Counted from the first letter of the stretch, positions 46,246 through 56,670 are shown. The stretch is 64,000 nucleotides of DNA from Fredinandcohnia humi (GCF_001439915.1 NZ_LMBW01000002.1:454933-518932), one strand, 5' to 3'. Notes: generated from the sequence alone by a model not told the origin. Numbers and translations: made by a program.

Positions 46246-46707
46246 TCAAGAAATTGTGAGATTAAAGAAATAACGTATAATCCCGACAATATAAGCAGCT
46301 ACTGCTCCGAAAACGATCACACTGCCTGCAAGCTTAAACATATTCGTGGCAATTCCTAACACGATACCTTCACTTTTATATTCCATTGCGGCACTTGTCA
46401 TTGAATTCGCAAACCCTGTTACAGGAACCGCAGAACCCGCACCCGCAAATTGTCCTAGCTTGTCATAAAGACCAAACCCGGTTAACAAGGCAGAAATTAG
46501 AATGAGAGTGGCGACAGTTGGATTTCCCGCGTCTTTTTCCGAGAAATCAAGTACGGTTATATAAAAATTCTGTATTCCTTGACCTATACAACAGATAGCT
46601 CCGCCAACAAAAAATGCTTTTACACAATTTAAAAAATACTTCGGTTTCGGCTGGTACTTTTTAATGCTGTTTTTGTAATCGTCTTTAATCTTTTTCTTAG
46701 TAGCCAC
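46246..46707 (-). CDS. spoVAC: SpoVAC, dipicolinate channel subunit
   Basis: This 153-residue membrane protein has about four helices and the FAGAGSAVPVTGFANSM segment. SpoVAC acts as a mechanosensitive channel for dipicolinate. It starts with GTG, behind AAGGAGTG. Complete. Confidence 0.94.
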   Translation of the reverse strand: MATKKKIKDDYKNSIKKYQPKPKYFLNCVKAFFVGGAICCIGQGIQNFYITVLDFSEKDAGNPTVATLILISALLTGFGLYDKLGQFAGAGSAVPVTGFANSMTSAAMEYKSEGIVLGIATNMFKLAGSVIVFGAVAAYIVGIIRYFFNLTIS

Positions 46708-46739
46708 TTCCTGGTCACTCCTTGTGCGCTAAAATGGAA

Positions 46740-47159
46740 TCATTTCACATAGTACATCCACTGAAATAAAGACCCCGCGATTTTTCCGAACACAATTGCC
46801 ATAACTAAAATAACGATTTTATTATCGATTCCAATTCGTTTTGCTAAAATCGGAAACACATTCAGTACCTCTGTAAGTGCAGCTGCCAGCATTCCAACAA
46901 ATATCCCGCATGCTAACCCTATCGGGATTACCAAAATGCCCCAAAGGTGAAAGATTCGGTCATTTAACGTAAACCAGCTACCAAATACAGCTCCAAGTAC
47001 AACACCCCACTCATAAAATCGAATGAATTTCATCGTTTTCGTTAATTGTGTCAGCCGAGGGATAATACCTAAGACTGCTAAAAAAGCTACAAAACCGCCC
47101 CCAACTGCAAGCCCACTTCCTAGTCCAATAAAAATAATGAGGAGGACTTTAATTGTCAT
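46740..47159 (-). CDS. spoVAB: Stage V sporulation protein SpoVAB
   Basis: This 139-residue protein has four to five membrane helices and the glycine-rich start FIGLGSGLAVGGGFVAFLA. It overlaps spoVAA by 11 bases. It is required with the rest of the operon for dipicolinate uptake; its exact role is not known. Confidence 0.93.
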   Translation of the reverse strand: MTIKVLLIIFIGLGSGLAVGGGFVAFLAVLGIIPRLTQLTKTMKFIRFYEWGVVLGAVFGSWFTLNDRIFHLWGILVIPIGLACGIFVGMLAAALTEVLNVFPILAKRIGIDNKIVILVMAIVFGKIAGSLFQWMYYVK

Positions 47160-47769
47160 CGATGTGTTTCATGCTTTCTTTATTTTCTGTCAAAATTAAG
47201 TAATTATCTAAATCCTGTTGGTAATTAAACATTTCAACTTCAAGTGGACTTGGTTCTTCGTTAAGTCGTTTACGGAAAAAATGATTAAAAAACAAAATCA
47301 TCCCCAGCCCTAAACCGATTGAATATGGAATTTGAAAGAGCAATGGTTTTGGAACTACATCACCTGTTATCATGGTATAGATTCGAAGATGAACTTCCCT
47401 CATGGACACGTCTTCATGGAAATTCATCATGGTAAGGGCTGCTCCAATAAATAATAAAAACCAAACGGCGACAAATAATGCTGGTGCAAACCGCTTTTTC
47501 TTAATCGCAACCTCAATGATGGTTTGTGCGGGACCTACCGTTTGAATATCGACCTGAGGAAATTGCCTCCTGATTTGTTCGATGACCTTCATTACATCAA
47601 TAACAATAATATTTTTATCTTTATTGCTTACTTGATGTATGATGATCTTTTTAATTTCCTGTGCGATGTTTTCCTCAGCACTTATTTGTACGATTTCTCC
47701 AATTTTTACTGTTGCATTGGGTTGTACCTGTACGCGATGGCGCATTCGAACATACATTGATTTTTCCAT
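47149..47769 (-). CDS. spoVAA: Stage V sporulation protein SpoVAA
   Basis: This 206-residue protein has a soluble N-terminal domain (about residues 1-95) and two membrane helices (near 98-118 and 146-166). It is the first gene of the spoVA operon. The start is ATG 47769, just after GGGTGTGAAGTG; the preceding GTG is less likely. A SigG-type promoter lies 37 bases upstream. Confidence 0.92.
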   Translation of the reverse strand: MEKSMYVRMRHRVQVQPNATVKIGEIVQISAEENIAQEIKKIIIHQVSNKDKNIIVIDVMKVIEQIRRQFPQVDIQTVGPAQTIIEVAIKKKRFAPALFVAVWFLLFIGAALTMMNFHEDVSMREVHLRIYTMITGDVVPKPLLFQIPYSIGLGLGMILFFNHFFRKRLNEEPSPLEVEMFNYQQDLDNYLILTENKESMKHIDDN

Positions 47770-47805
47770 CACTTCACACCCTACACATTGTTTTCCTTAT
47801 ATATC

Positions 47806-47834
47806 TAGTATGTTAAATCTTATTTATCTAATGC
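47806..47834 (-). promoter_or_regulatory. SigG-type promoter of the spoVA operon
   Basis: On the minus strand GCATT (47830-47834) and CATACTA (47806-47812) are 17 bases apart. The -10 matches SigG exactly and the -35 has one mismatch. spoVA is known to depend on SigG in B. subtilis. Confidence 0.75.
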
Positions 47835-47865
47835 GATTGGGTCGCAAACTCCAATAATTACCACA

Positions 47866-47900
47866 AAAAAAAACCGAATGGATTATACGTCCATTCGGTC
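47866..47900 (-). terminator. Terminator of the spoIIA operon
   Basis: ACCGAATGGA and TCCATTCGGT form a perfect stem that contains the sigF stop codon, followed on the minus strand by nine T. Confidence 0.9.
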
Positions 47901-48641
47901 TTTCATTTGTTGTAATATTTTTTTCTCCAACCTTGATACCTGTACTTGGGATATACCCAGCCTGGTCGCGACTTCGGATTGGGTTTGATCCTTATAATAG
48001 CGCAGGAAAACGATTAATCTTTCGCGCTCATCCAGCTCACGAATGGCTTCCTTTAATGCTATTTTATCAAACCACTTTGTTTCATTATTATCCGCTATTT
48101 GATCAAGCAATGTAATCGGGTCACCATCATTTTCATATACGGTTTCATGAATGGATGAAGGTGCACGACTTGCTTCTTGGGCTAAAACAACATCCTCAGG
48201 GGTGATTTCCAAGTGCTCCGCAATCTCCACAATTGTTGGAACCCTGCCGAACTGCTTTGACAGCTCATCCTTCGCTTTCCGGATTTTATTTCCGGTCTCT
48301 TTTAATGAACGACTCACCTTCACTGTGCCATCGTCCCTAATAAACCGCTGGATTTCACCAATTATCATCGGTACAGCGTATGTTGAAAATTTAACGTCGT
48401 AGGATAAATCAAATTTATCGACAGACTTCAAGAGCCCAATGCAGCCTATTTGAAACAAATCATCTGGTTCATAGCCTCGATTTAAAAATCGTTGTACAAC
48501 AGACCAAACCAACCTCATGTTCTTCTGGACGATTAGGTCACGTGCTTCCTGTCGTCCTTCTTGGCTGAGTTTGATTAAATTCTTAACCTCATTGTCCTTT
48601 AAATACGTTTCACTTTTGGTATTCTTGACCTCCACATCCAT
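47883..48641 (-). CDS. sigF: Forespore sigma factor SigF (SpoIIAC)
   Basis: This 252-residue sigma-70 family factor starts early forespore gene expression. Region 2 includes RLVWSVVQRFLNRGYEPDD and the QIGCIGLLKSVDKFD core; region 4 ends with SEVATRLGISQVQVSRLEKK. The start is ATG 48641, behind AGGAGACTTGCCA; TTG 48647 is inside that site. It is the last gene of spoIIAA-spoIIAB-sigF, 12 bases after spoIIAB. Confidence 0.97.
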   Translation of the reverse strand: MDVEVKNTKSETYLKDNEVKNLIKLSQEGRQEARDLIVQKNMRLVWSVVQRFLNRGYEPDDLFQIGCIGLLKSVDKFDLSYDVKFSTYAVPMIIGEIQRFIRDDGTVKVSRSLKETGNKIRKAKDELSKQFGRVPTIVEIAEHLEITPEDVVLAQEASRAPSSIHETVYENDGDPITLLDQIADNNETKWFDKIALKEAIRELDERERLIVFLRYYKDQTQSEVATRLGISQVQVSRLEKKILQQMKDRMDV

Positions 48642-48653
48642 TGGCAAGTCTCC

Positions 48654-49094
48654 TTAATTGCATAACGCTTTACTCTTTGATAAATGCTTTGTTAACCGTA
48701 ATGTTGTACCTAAACTTGAACCTGTTTCCACTTCAAAATCATCCATGAAATTTTCCATAATTGTAAAGCCCATACCTGATCGCTCAAGTTCTGGCTTTGT
48801 TGTAAACAATGGCTGCCTAGCTTCCTCAAGATCGTTAATTCCAATTCCTTCATCTCTTATGGTGATGTGCACAGTACTGTCTTCAATTTGGCATGAAATA
48901 TAAACAATCCCACTTGGATCCCCTTCATATCCATGAATAATTGAGTTTGTTACAGCCTCAGACACGACTGTCTTAATTTCAGTTAGTTCGTCTAAGGTTG
49001 GATCGAGTTGTGTTATAAATGCTGCAACAGCAACACGAGCAAATGACTCATTTTGGCTTAGTGCCGAGAATTGAAGGTGCATTTCATTTTTCAT
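48654..49094 (-). CDS. spoIIAB: Anti-sigma F factor and kinase SpoIIAB
   Basis: This 146-residue protein has the GHKL ATPase boxes: [14 protein letters not shown] (N box), IRDEGIGI (G1) and [11 protein letters not shown] (G2). It binds SigF, or phosphorylates SpoIIAA. Its start touches the spoIIAA stop. Nearly identical to the B. subtilis protein at both ends. Confidence 0.97.
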   Translation of the reverse strand: MKNEMHLQFSALSQNESFARVAVAAFITQLDPTLDELTEIKTVVSEAVTNSIIHGYEGDPSGIVYISCQIEDSTVHITIRDEGIGINDLEEARQPLFTTKPELERSGMGFTIMENFMDDFEVETGSSLGTTLRLTKHLSKSKALCN

Positions 49095-49444
49095 TACGCC
49101 ACCCCCAATGACTGAAGCGCAAAAGACTCATCACGCTCTAAACGAATAATTTTGAAAAGGCCAGACATCTCAAATAAACGTTCGATCTGCAGGGAAATGG
49201 AGCAAACAACCATTTCTCCACCTAGATTTTTGATTTGCTTGTATCTTCCTAAAATAACACCTAATCCTGAGCTATCCATAAATGTAAGCTTTTCAAGATT
49301 CAATAGGATGTGATTAATTTGATTGCTTTCAATCGTATCAGTTACCTTTAATCGCAATTCCTCAGCTGTATGATGGTCTAGCTCACCTGTTAGCCGAATA
49401 CATAACACATTGTTTTTTACCTCAAGTTCAATTCCAAGACTCAC
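49094..49444 (-). CDS. spoIIAA: Anti-anti-sigma factor SpoIIAA
   Basis: This 116-residue STAS-domain protein frees SigF by binding SpoIIAB. The phosphorylated serine is in the MDSSGLGV motif near residue 57. A GGAGG site precedes the start. It begins the spoIIA unit behind a SigH-like promoter. Confidence 0.97.
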   Translation of the reverse strand: MSLGIELEVKNNVLCIRLTGELDHHTAEELRLKVTDTIESNQINHILLNLEKLTFMDSSGLGVILGRYKQIKNLGGEMVVCSISLQIERLFEMSGLFKIIRLERDESFALQSLGVA

Positions 49445-49477
49445 TTTACAATGCCTCCTTAAAATCGTATAGTGAGT

Positions 49478-49507
49478 CTTTTCGCTATTTACCTGTAAGA
49501 ATCCTTC
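49478..49507 (-). promoter_or_regulatory. SigH-like promoter of spoIIA
   Basis: On the minus strand GAAGGATTC (49499-49507) and AGCGAAAAG (49478-49486) are 12 bases apart, close to the SigH consensus RnAGGAWWW-N11/12-RnnGAATWW with one mismatch in each box. spoIIA is known to be SigH- and Spo0A-dependent. Confidence 0.55.
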
Positions 49508-49543
49508 TTGACGACAAAACTAGTGTTCATTCGCTAAAAAAAA

Positions 49544-49667
49544 ACGAAAAGTGCAAGCGCCTTGATCAGCCCCGACAAGCACAAGACGAGCTGGCTAGAA
49601 GGTTGTACTTTGACCTTCTTGACAGATTGGATTGTGACCTCGAGGGGCTAGGCGCTGGAACTAGACA
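49544..49667 (+). repeat. B-family palindromic repeat, copy B5
   Basis: Lies between dacF and spoIIAA, outside the promoter. Second stem AGCCCC/GGGGCT; central hairpin AGAAGGT/ACCTTCT. Confidence 0.88.
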
Positions 49668-49690
49668 CCAAAAACTACGACGTAAATGAC

Positions 49691-50851
49691 TTAAGGAGTT
49701 TTATTAAAAGTTCCCATTGTACGCTTGAATAACTTCCACCAGCTGGCAGCATCGATATCTTTTGCCGCTACAAGCGGGCTTTCACTTAAAATCTTTCCAT
49801 CTTTCTTAATCACGAGTTTTCCGATTTTGTCACCTTTTTTAATCGGTGCATTCAGCTTGTCAACTATAACTTCTTTTTGTACATCATCTATTTTTTCACC
49901 TTTTTTCGTTAAAAGTGAAATAGGCTCGGATGTAACAAGCTTGATTTTCTTTTCACTCCCTTTACTTACTTTTCCTTCAGCAACTTCCTGATTTCGTTCA
50001 TATAAAGGGTGTGTCTTATACTGACTAAAGCCAAAGTCAAGCATTTTTGTTACCTGCGCATTGCGTTCCTTCGGTGTTGGCGCTCCAAAAATAACAGATA
50101 TTAAACGCATATCTTCTTTTTCAGCAGTAGCTGTTAAACAGTATTTTGCCTCTGTCGTAAAACCTGTTTTTAAACCATCTACACCTGGATAAAATCTGAC
50201 AAGGCGATTCGTATTTACAAGCCAAAATTTATTATCGGAATCTTGACGTAAATAATCCTCATATTTTCCTGTGAATTTAGTGATTTCTTCATATTTCAGC
50301 AATTCCTTTGCCATGATTGCCATGTCGTGGGCAGAACTATAATGATTTTCTGCAGGAAGACCAGTTGGATTTTGAAATAAAGTATTTGTAAGACCTAATT
50401 CCTTCACCTTTTTATTCATCATTTCAACGAAAGCTTCTTCTGAACCTGCTAATTTTTCTCCCATGGCAACGGATGCATCATTGCCTGAACCGATGGCAAT
50501 ACCTTTTAACATTTCCTCTACCGTCATTTCTTCGCCTGGTTCAAGAAATATTTGTGAGCCTCCCATTGACGCAGCATGTTCACTTGTCCGAACTTTCTCA
50601 GAATATGTGATACTGCCTTTATCTAGGGCTTCCATGATTAACAGCATTGTCATGATTTTCGTCATGCTAGCTGGAGGAAGCTTTTCATCACTATTTTTTT
50701 CGTAAAGAATCTTCCCTGTATCACGTTCAATTAAAATTGCAGATTTTGCATTATTCGCTAGATCAACAGTCGATTCCTGTGCGGAAGCGAACGGGCTAAA
50801 AGTAAAAATCATGATTGTTGAAATTAACAAACTAATAAATACGCGTTTCAT
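49691..50851 (-). CDS. dacF: D-Ala-D-Ala carboxypeptidase DacF
   Basis: This 386-residue forespore penicillin-binding protein has a signal peptide (about residues 1-24), SxxK in PASMTKIM, SGN in AIGSGNDAS and KTG in DGLKTGFT. With DacB it sets the degree of cortex cross-linking. The start is ATG 50851, 8 bases after GGAGG; ATG 50866 overlaps that site. It lies upstream of spoIIAA as in B. subtilis. Confidence 0.95.
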   Translation of the reverse strand: MKRVFISLLISTIMIFTFSPFASAQESTVDLANNAKSAILIERDTGKILYEKNSDEKLPPASMTKIMTMLLIMEALDKGSITYSEKVRTSEHAASMGGSQIFLEPGEEMTVEEMLKGIAIGSGNDASVAMGEKLAGSEEAFVEMMNKKVKELGLTNTLFQNPTGLPAENHYSSAHDMAIMAKELLKYEEITKFTGKYEDYLRQDSDNKFWLVNTNRLVRFYPGVDGLKTGFTTEAKYCLTATAEKEDMRLISVIFGAPTPKERNAQVTKMLDFGFSQYKTHPLYERNQEVAEGKVSKGSEKKIKLVTSEPISLLTKKGEKIDDVQKEVIVDKLNAPIKKGDKIGKLVIKKDGKILSESPLVAAKDIDAASWWKLFKRTMGTFNKTP

Positions 50852-50911
50852 CTCCAAACCCTCCATTCTTTATACTCTCCCATTTTTTCCAACAAATGAA
50901 AAAATATACAT

Positions 50912-51034
50912 AGAAAAGCGCAAGCGCCTTGATCAGCCCCGACAAGCATAAGAAAAGCCGGCGAGAAGGATGCCTTTTATCCTTCTTGACGGATTGGCTT
51001 ATGACCTCGAGGGGCTAGGCGCTGGAGCTAGACA
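50912..51034 (+). repeat. B-family palindromic repeat, copy B6
   Basis: The cleanest copy: outer GCGCC/GGCGC, second stem AGCCCC/GGGGCT, third stem CATAAG/CTTATG, and a perfect central hairpin AGAAGGAT/ATCCTTCT. It lies between pdp and dacF. Confidence 0.9.
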
Positions 51035-51044
51035 CCAAAAATAA

Positions 51045-51070
51045 AAAAACCGAGGATTTTCTCCTCGGCG
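51045..51070 (-). terminator. Terminator of drm-pupG-pdp
   Basis: CCGAGGA and TCCTCGG arms (51049-51067) followed on the minus strand by TTTTTTTATTTTT. Confidence 0.9.
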
Positions 51071-51078
51071 ATTGTGAA

Positions 51079-52380
51079 TTATAAAATTTTCTCGATAATT
51101 AATGTCGGTGCTTTTACTGGATTTGGTGAAATCAGAATGCTTTCAGATAGCTTGTTTTTGATTTCAGCAATTTCTTCAAAATTACTATGAATCGTTACGA
51201 GACTGTCTCCTTTTGATACCTTGTCACCTATTTTTTTCTGAAGAACAAGCCCTACCGCCAAATCAATCGACGATTCCTTCGTCGCTCTTCCCGCACCTAG
51301 AAGCATAGCCGCTGTTCCGATTGAATCGGCAATAATCTCAGAAACATATCCATCCGATTCCGCTTCAAATTCAAATTGATAGTTTGCTTTTGAAAGCTTT
51401 TCGGGAGAATCCACGACAGAAGCATCTCCACCCTGTGAGGATAGGAAGGTTTTAAAGGTTTCTAATGCTTTTCCATTTTTAATGGATTCCTCAAGCAGAC
51501 CTCTTGCTTCTTCAAGAGAATTCGCTTTTTTCGCAAGTAAGACCATTTGGCTTCCTAAAACAAGACAAAGCTCCTCGAGATCAGCAGGACCTTCCCCTTT
51601 TAACGTTTCAATAGCCTCCTTTACCTCCAGCGCGTTGCCAATCGCAAAACCGAGTGGCTGACTCATATCTGAAATGATGGCCATCGTATTTCTGCCCACA
51701 TTATTCCCGATATCAACCATTGTTCTTGCCAGCTCTTTCGCATCATTTAAATTTTTCATAAAAGCACCTGCGCCAGTTTTTACATCTAAAACAATGGCAT
51801 CAGCTCCTGCAGCAATTTTCTTACTCATAATGGAACTAGCAATTAACGGGATGCTGTTAACAGTCGCTGTGACATCACGTAACGCATAAAGCTTTTTATC
51901 TGCAGGTGTTAAATTCCCGCTTTGCCCGATAACAGCAACCTTATTTTGATTGACAAGACGAATAAAGTCATCGCTGGTAATTTCAACATGGAAGCCAGAA
52001 ACAGATTCAAGCTTATCAATGGTTCCACCGGTATGACCGAGTCCCCGCCCTGACATCTTTGCAACTGGAACACCAACTGATGCAACTAACGGGGCAAGCA
52101 CTAATGTGGTTGTATCACCGACACCGCCTGTACTATGTTTATCCACCTTGATTCCTTCAATCCCTGAAAGGTCAATCGTGTCACCAGACTGAACCATTGC
52201 CATCGTAAAATCAGCCTGTTCCTGTTTCGTCATTCCTTTAAAATAGACCGCCATAGAAAATGCACTTACTTGATAGTCAGGAATATCACCCTTTGTATAT
52301 CCATCTATTAAAAAAGCTATTTCTTCTGCGGTTAATTCCAGTCCGTCACGTTTTTTTTCGATTAAATCAACCATTCTCAT
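51079..52380 (-). CDS. pdp: Pyrimidine-nucleoside phosphorylase Pdp
   Basis: This 433-residue enzyme splits uridine, thymidine and deoxyuridine with phosphate. The family signature [17 protein letters not shown] (in [10 protein letters not shown] and TIDKLES) and [10 protein letters not shown] are present. The start is ATG 52380 ([10 protein letters not shown]), behind AAAGGTG; the GTG at 52389 lies in that site. It ends the drm-pupG-pdp operon. Confidence 0.96.
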   Translation of the reverse strand: MRMVDLIEKKRDGLELTAEEIAFLIDGYTKGDIPDYQVSAFSMAVYFKGMTKQEQADFTMAMVQSGDTIDLSGIEGIKVDKHSTGGVGDTTTLVLAPLVASVGVPVAKMSGRGLGHTGGTIDKLESVSGFHVEITSDDFIRLVNQNKVAVIGQSGNLTPADKKLYALRDVTATVNSIPLIASSIMSKKIAAGADAIVLDVKTGAGAFMKNLNDAKELARTMVDIGNNVGRNTMAIISDMSQPLGFAIGNALEVKEAIETLKGEGPADLEELCLVLGSQMVLLAKKANSLEEARGLLEESIKNGKALETFKTFLSSQGGDASVVDSPEKLSKANYQFEFEAESDGYVSEIIADSIGTAAMLLGAGRATKESSIDLAVGLVLQKKIGDKVSKGDSLVTIHSNFEEIAEIKNKLSESILISPNPVKAPTLIIEKIL

Positions 52381-52417
52381 TGTTTTCACCTTTTTCCAAC
52401 CATTATTTATATTGAGC

Positions 52418-53230
52418 TTACATCTTCTTCACAATTTGTTTCACTAAAGATAAGAATTCGGCTTTAACTTTCTCCGTTGTTTCAATTACTTCATCGTGGG
52501 TAAGGGGCTGATCTAAAATGCCTGCTGCCATATTTGAGATACATGAAATGCCAAGCACCTTTAAATTAGCATGACGAGCAACAATCACCTCTGGAACAGT
52601 TGACATACCAACTGCGTCCCCACCTAGTGTTCGTAGCATTTTGATTTCTGCCGGTGTTTCATAGGATGGTCCTGTCATTCCAACATAGACCCCTTCTTGA
52701 ATCGCAATGTTCAGCTCATTTGCCACTTCTTTTGCAAGTGTACGAAGTTCTTTTGTATAGGCTTCTGACATATCTGGAAACCTTGCTCCGATTTTTGAAT
52801 CATTGGGTCCAATTAATGGGTTTTGCGCGAAATTAAGATGATCTGTAATAATCATGAGATCACCTGGATGAAAGGATTCATTCACTCCACCCGCTGCATT
52901 TGTAACGACTAAGGTTGTGACACCAAGTTCTTTCATCACACGAACAGGGAAGGTAACCTTATCAAGGCTATACCCCTCGTAAAAATGAAAACGTCCTTGC
53001 ATAGCAACAACTGATTTTCCTTGCAGGGTACCAAATACAAGTTGCCCTGCATGACCTTCCACTGTTGACACTGGAAACTCTGGAATTTGGTCATATGGCA
53101 CTTTTATTGGATTTTCAATTTCATCTGCCAAAACACCTAGACCTGAACCCAAAATCAAACCGATTTCAGGTACTGCTGGGCTTTTCTCCTTTAAAAATTG
53201 CGCTGCTCTTTCTACTATCGTTTTATCCAT
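52418..53230 (-). CDS. pupG: Purine-nucleoside phosphorylase PupG
   Basis: This 270-residue enzyme is the trimeric PNP type for guanosine and inosine: [29 protein letters not shown] and the MVGMSTVPE-like [10 protein letters not shown]. It lies 2 bases after drm and about 37 bases before pdp. Complete. Confidence 0.96.
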   Translation of the reverse strand: MDKTIVERAAQFLKEKSPAVPEIGLILGSGLGVLADEIENPIKVPYDQIPEFPVSTVEGHAGQLVFGTLQGKSVVAMQGRFHFYEGYSLDKVTFPVRVMKELGVTTLVVTNAAGGVNESFHPGDLMIITDHLNFAQNPLIGPNDSKIGARFPDMSEAYTKELRTLAKEVANELNIAIQEGVYVGMTGPSYETPAEIKMLRTLGGDAVGMSTVPEVIVARHANLKVLGISCISNMAAGILDQPLTHDEVIETTEKVKAEFLSLVKQIVKKM

Positions 53231-53232
53231 TT

Positions 53233-54426
53233 CTATATTCCCCCATTAATCTCTGAAAGAAAGCTCTTTCCATGTTTAGGCAAATTCACATTAAAATTAT
53301 CCGCGACTGTTGCACCTATATCAGCAAATGTTGTTCGTAATGGTAATTCCTTACCATCCTCCATTTTTTTGTTATACACCAATAATGGGACAAATTCACG
53401 TGTATGGTCTGTTCCAGTATGTACTGGATCATTTCCATGGTCTGCTGTAATGATTAATAAATCGTCATCGGTTAGTTTTTCAAATACTTCAGGTAGACGT
53501 GCATCATACTCCTCCAGCGCATTTCCGTAGCCTTTTGGATCGCGACGATGTCCAAATAACGCGTCAAAATCAACTAAATTTACAAAGCTTAAGCCTGTAA
53601 AATCCATTGTAAGGGTTTGAACTAATTTATCCATTCCATCCATATTTGACTTGGTACGCAGTGCTTGTGTAACGCCCTCACCATCATAGATATCTGAAAT
53701 TTTTCCGATTGCGATCACATCAAAACCTTGATCACTTAATTCATTCATTACGGTGCGTTCAAATGGTTTTAATGCATAGTCATGTCTGTTTGATGTTCTT
53801 GTGAAATGACCCGCTTCCCCTACAAATGGACGCGCAATGACGCGTCCCACCATATATTTTTCATCTAGTGTAAGCTCACGTGCAATTTCACAGATTTTAT
53901 ATTGCTCATCTATAGGTACTATTTCTTCATGTGCTGCGATTTGTAAAACCGAATCTGCGGACGTGTAGATAATCAACTTACCAGTTTTCATATGTTCCTC
54001 ACCGAGTTCATCAAGAATGGCAGTACCCGATGCTGGCTTATTCCCTAAAACACCCCTCCCAGTCCGTTTTTCAAGCTCATCTAATAATTCCTTTGGAAAT
54101 CCATCCGGGAAAACTTGAAATGGTGTTTCAATATGTAAGCCCATGATTTCCCAATGTCCTGTCATCGTATCTTTTCCATTAGAGGCCTCTTGCATTTTCG
54201 TATAGTAAGCTAGCGGCCTGTCTTGAACTGGAATTCCTTTTATTTCTCGAATATTGCTTAGTCCAAGCTTTGCCATGTTCGGCATATGTAGACCATTCAT
54301 TTCTTCAGCAATATGTCCTAAAGTATCTGAACCCTCATCACCAAATTTTTTCGCATCTGGTGCTTCTCCAATTCCAACAGAGTCCATGACAATTAGGAAA
54401 ATTCGTTTATATGTAAAAGCAGCCAT
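53233..54426 (-). CDS. drm: Phosphopentomutase Drm (DeoB)
   Basis: This 397-residue metal-dependent mutase interconverts ribose-1- and -5-phosphate. Alkaline-phosphatase-fold metal motifs are [21 protein letters not shown] and HTREFVPLL. The start is ATG 54426, behind GGGAGGG; TTG 54441 includes that site. It opens the operon, preceded by repeat B7. Confidence 0.96.
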   Translation of the reverse strand: MAAFTYKRIFLIVMDSVGIGEAPDAKKFGDEGSDTLGHIAEEMNGLHMPNMAKLGLSNIREIKGIPVQDRPLAYYTKMQEASNGKDTMTGHWEIMGLHIETPFQVFPDGFPKELLDELEKRTGRGVLGNKPASGTAILDELGEEHMKTGKLIIYTSADSVLQIAAHEEIVPIDEQYKICEIARELTLDEKYMVGRVIARPFVGEAGHFTRTSNRHDYALKPFERTVMNELSDQGFDVIAIGKISDIYDGEGVTQALRTKSNMDGMDKLVQTLTMDFTGLSFVNLVDFDALFGHRRDPKGYGNALEEYDARLPEVFEKLTDDDLLIITADHGNDPVHTGTDHTREFVPLLVYNKKMEDGKELPLRTTFADIGATVADNFNVNLPKHGKSFLSEINGGI

Positions 54427-54601
54427 GTAATTCCCTCCCAAAATATTCTATGACGTTCTTTCCGATATTTTCCCCTTCTAGTCGCAACTTACTCAATCTT
54501 TTACAACATATGTAATCGTCAGAAGTCTGACCTCTTTGAGTATAAGGTTGAATGTCTGTCTTTTCAAGTAAATTACGATAGTTTTAACAAAAATTGTTAT
54601 G

Positions 54602-54779
54602 AGAAAAGCGCAAGGCGCCCCAATTCAAGCTAAGGACAGGCACGTCCTGTGCCTAACGCTTGAATCCTTGCCGTCCTGGCAGAGGCGACAAGCACAAGAC
54701 GAGCACTGACAGAAGGCGCTTTTTGCCTTCCGAAGTGATTGGTTTGTGACCTCGAGCCGATGGCGCCTGGAGCTAGACA
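54602..54779 (+). repeat. B-family palindromic repeat, copy B7, with an inserted hairpin
   Basis: Starts AAAGCGCAAGGCGCC and ends GGCGCCTGGAGCTAGAC. An extra hairpin AGGCAC-GTCCT-GTGCCT lies near 54637-54653. The central hairpin is GAAGGC/GCCTTC. The gap from 54427 to 54832 otherwise holds the xerD terminator and an unassigned A/T-rich stretch that must include the drm promoter. Confidence 0.86.
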
Positions 54780-54789
54780 AAACAGGACG

Positions 54790-54817
54790 AAAAAAAGCCA
54801 GACATATTTGTCTAGCA
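54790..54817 (-). terminator. Terminator of xerD
   Basis: GCTAGACA and TGTCTGGC arms with a 4-5 base loop are followed on the minus strand by TTTTTTTC. Confidence 0.82.
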
Positions 54818-54832
54818 ATCTACTAATGAATA

Positions 54833-55723
54833 TTAGGCCCGAGGATGATAGGTTTTATAGACATCCTTTAGACGTGTTTTTGTGACATGCGTATAAATTT
54901 GTGTAGTCGAAATGTCAGCGTGACCGAGCATTTCCTGCACTGCGCGGAGGTCAGCCCCATTTTCTAAAAGATGAGTCGCAAATGAATGTCTTAGTGTATG
55001 CGGGGTTAATTCCTTTGCGATACGGGCAGCACTTGCGATTTTCTTTAGATTTTTCCAGAATCCTTGTCTAGTCATTCGATTCCCATGATGATTCACAAAA
55101 AAGGCATCTGTTTTCTTTTGCTTTACTAGTTGCCCGCGACCATGATCTAAATATGCGTGTAATGCATTTGTTGCTACACTGCCGAGTGGAACAATGCGCT
55201 CCTTATTTCCCTTTCCAAGGCATCTGATAAATCCCATTGATAAGTGGATATCCGCTAAATTTAAGTTGATGAGTTCACTAACACGAAGGCCTGTCGCATA
55301 TAAAAGCTCAAGCATTGCTTTATCGCGTATCCCAAGTGGATTGTCCAATTTTGGCGCATCTAACAACGCCTCTACTTCAGAAATATTTAATACTTTCGGA
55401 AGTGTACGTTCTGCTTGTGGTGTTTCAATTTGTTCAGTAGGATCATGATCGGTTACTTTTTCACGAAACAAAAACTTATGCAAAGAACGGATTGATGCTA
55501 TATGTCTAGCCAAGGTTCGTGATGAATTTCCTTGTTCCTTTAAATGTTTCAAAAAATGAATTACTTGGATTCGGTTCACTTCATTAAAGGATGAAATATT
55601 TTCAACCTTTGTTACATATTGATAATATTTTTTAAGATCCCGCTCATAGGACTTCACTGTATTGGTAGCAAGTCTTCTTTCGACAACTAAATAATGCAAA
55701 TAATCATTCACTTGATCTTCCAC
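54833..55723 (-). CDS. xerD: Site-specific recombinase XerD
   Basis: This 296-residue tyrosine recombinase resolves chromosome dimers at dif. The catalytic set is visible: Arg in ATGLRVSEL, Lys, [11 protein letters not shown], the second His in LGHADIST and Tyr in TTQIYTHVT near residue 278. The N-terminal SAM-like domain covers residues 1-85. In B. subtilis it is called ripX/xerD and lies at the same place. Confidence 0.96.
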   Translation of the reverse strand: MEDQVNDYLHYLVVERRLATNTVKSYERDLKKYYQYVTKVENISSFNEVNRIQVIHFLKHLKEQGNSSRTLARHIASIRSLHKFLFREKVTDHDPTEQIETPQAERTLPKVLNISEVEALLDAPKLDNPLGIRDKAMLELLYATGLRVSELINLNLADIHLSMGFIRCLGKGNKERIVPLGSVATNALHAYLDHGRGQLVKQKKTDAFFVNHHGNRMTRQGFWKNLKKIASAARIAKELTPHTLRHSFATHLLENGADLRAVQEMLGHADISTTQIYTHVTKTRLKDVYKTYHPRA

Positions 55724-55729
55724 TGGTCT

Positions 55730-55957
55730 CTACTCCCCATTTCGGTAAAAAAACAGTAATCTATCTAACAGGCCCTCCTCCTTTTCTTCAATCATCGAGG
55801 TAGCCTTCACTGAGGATCCTTCCGGTTCATCATATTTGTGGTAATTTTGATACTCCTCATTAACCCATATAATACCATAATAAAATAAAATCGTGCATCC
55901 AGTAAACAATACAAAAACCTTTACTGTATCATATACAACGCGAAACCATTCTCTCAT
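55730..55957 (-). CDS. yqzK: Small membrane protein YqzK (DUF4227)
   Basis: This 75-residue protein has one membrane helix (about residues 10-28, VKVFVLFTGCTILFYYGIIW, here 20 residues) and a charged C-terminal part. It lies 6 bases before xerD and is probably cotranscribed. The DUF4227 family has no known function. Confidence 0.85.
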   Translation of the reverse strand: MREWFRVVYDTVKVFVLFTGCTILFYYGIIWVNEEYQNYHKYDEPEGSSVKATSMIEEKEEGLLDRLLFFYRNGE

Positions 55958-56073
55958 CTAGTAATCCTCCAAATAAACCATGTTATTAGAAGATATGCCA
56001 AATTTACATGGTTTTATACACGCTTATCCCATATTTTCATATTTCTTTTCAATCCTATTAGATTATGAAAATG

Positions 56074-56103
56074 AAAAAACCCTTTTCACGAAAGGAAAAG
56101 GGC
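56074..56103 (-). terminator. Terminator of fur
   Basis: CCCTTTTC and GAAAAGGG arms just after the fur stop, followed on the minus strand by TTTTTTC. Confidence 0.85.
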
Positions 56104-56106
56104 AGT

Positions 56107-56556
56107 TTATTTAACTTCTTTATCATGACAACGATGACAAATACCGTGGAAAGTTAAACGATGGTCTTTAATAATAAAATTCCAGTTCTTTTCAACGATT
56201 TCTTCAACATCCTCAAGTAAATCTTCCTTAATTTCGTCGACTGCACCACATTCGATACATACAAGGTGATGATGGAAATGTGCTACACCTTCTTGGCGAA
56301 GGTCATATCTGGATACACCATCTCCGAAATTTATTTTATCAACGATCTTTAATTCAGTAAGTAATTCAAGTGTCCGATATACAGTTGCTAAGCCGATTTC
56401 TGGCGACTTTTCTTTTACAAGGAGGTAAACATCTTCGGCACTTAAGTGATCCTCTTCATGTTCAAGCAGTACCCGAACGGTAGCCTCACGCTGTGGTGTA
56501 AGCTTATAACTAGATGAATGCAACTGTTTTTTTATACGATCAATGCGATTTTCCAT
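56107..56556 (-). CDS. fur: Ferric uptake regulator Fur
   Basis: This 149-residue repressor controls iron uptake genes. A winged helix covers about residues 1-85 and the metal-binding dimer domain follows, with HFHHHLVCIECG and the C-terminal FHGICHRCH, giving the two CxxC structural zinc pairs. The start is ATG 56556 (MENRIDRIKKQL), behind GGGAGGG. A perfect SigA promoter lies just upstream. Confidence 0.96.
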   Translation of the reverse strand: MENRIDRIKKQLHSSSYKLTPQREATVRVLLEHEEDHLSAEDVYLLVKEKSPEIGLATVYRTLELLTELKIVDKINFGDGVSRYDLRQEGVAHFHHHLVCIECGAVDEIKEDLLEDVEEIVEKNWNFIIKDHRLTFHGICHRCHDKEVK

Positions 56557-56589
56557 GTAAAACTTTCCCTCCCTCGCCGTTACCTCATT

Positions 56590-56618
56590 ATTATACCAGA
56601 AGAAGGGGCACTGTCCAA
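56590..56618 (-). promoter_or_regulatory. SigA promoter of fur
   Basis: On the minus strand TTGGAC (56613-56618) and TATAAT (56590-56595) are exactly 17 bases apart, about 34 bases before the start codon. Confidence 0.78.
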
Positions 56619-56670
56619 ATAAAATAATTATAAACAACGAGGGATAACACTTATTACGTAATAACTATTC

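Noticed and set aside
54630-54818. 62-codon frame on the minus strand
   Set aside because: It lies within repeat B7 and the xerD terminator.
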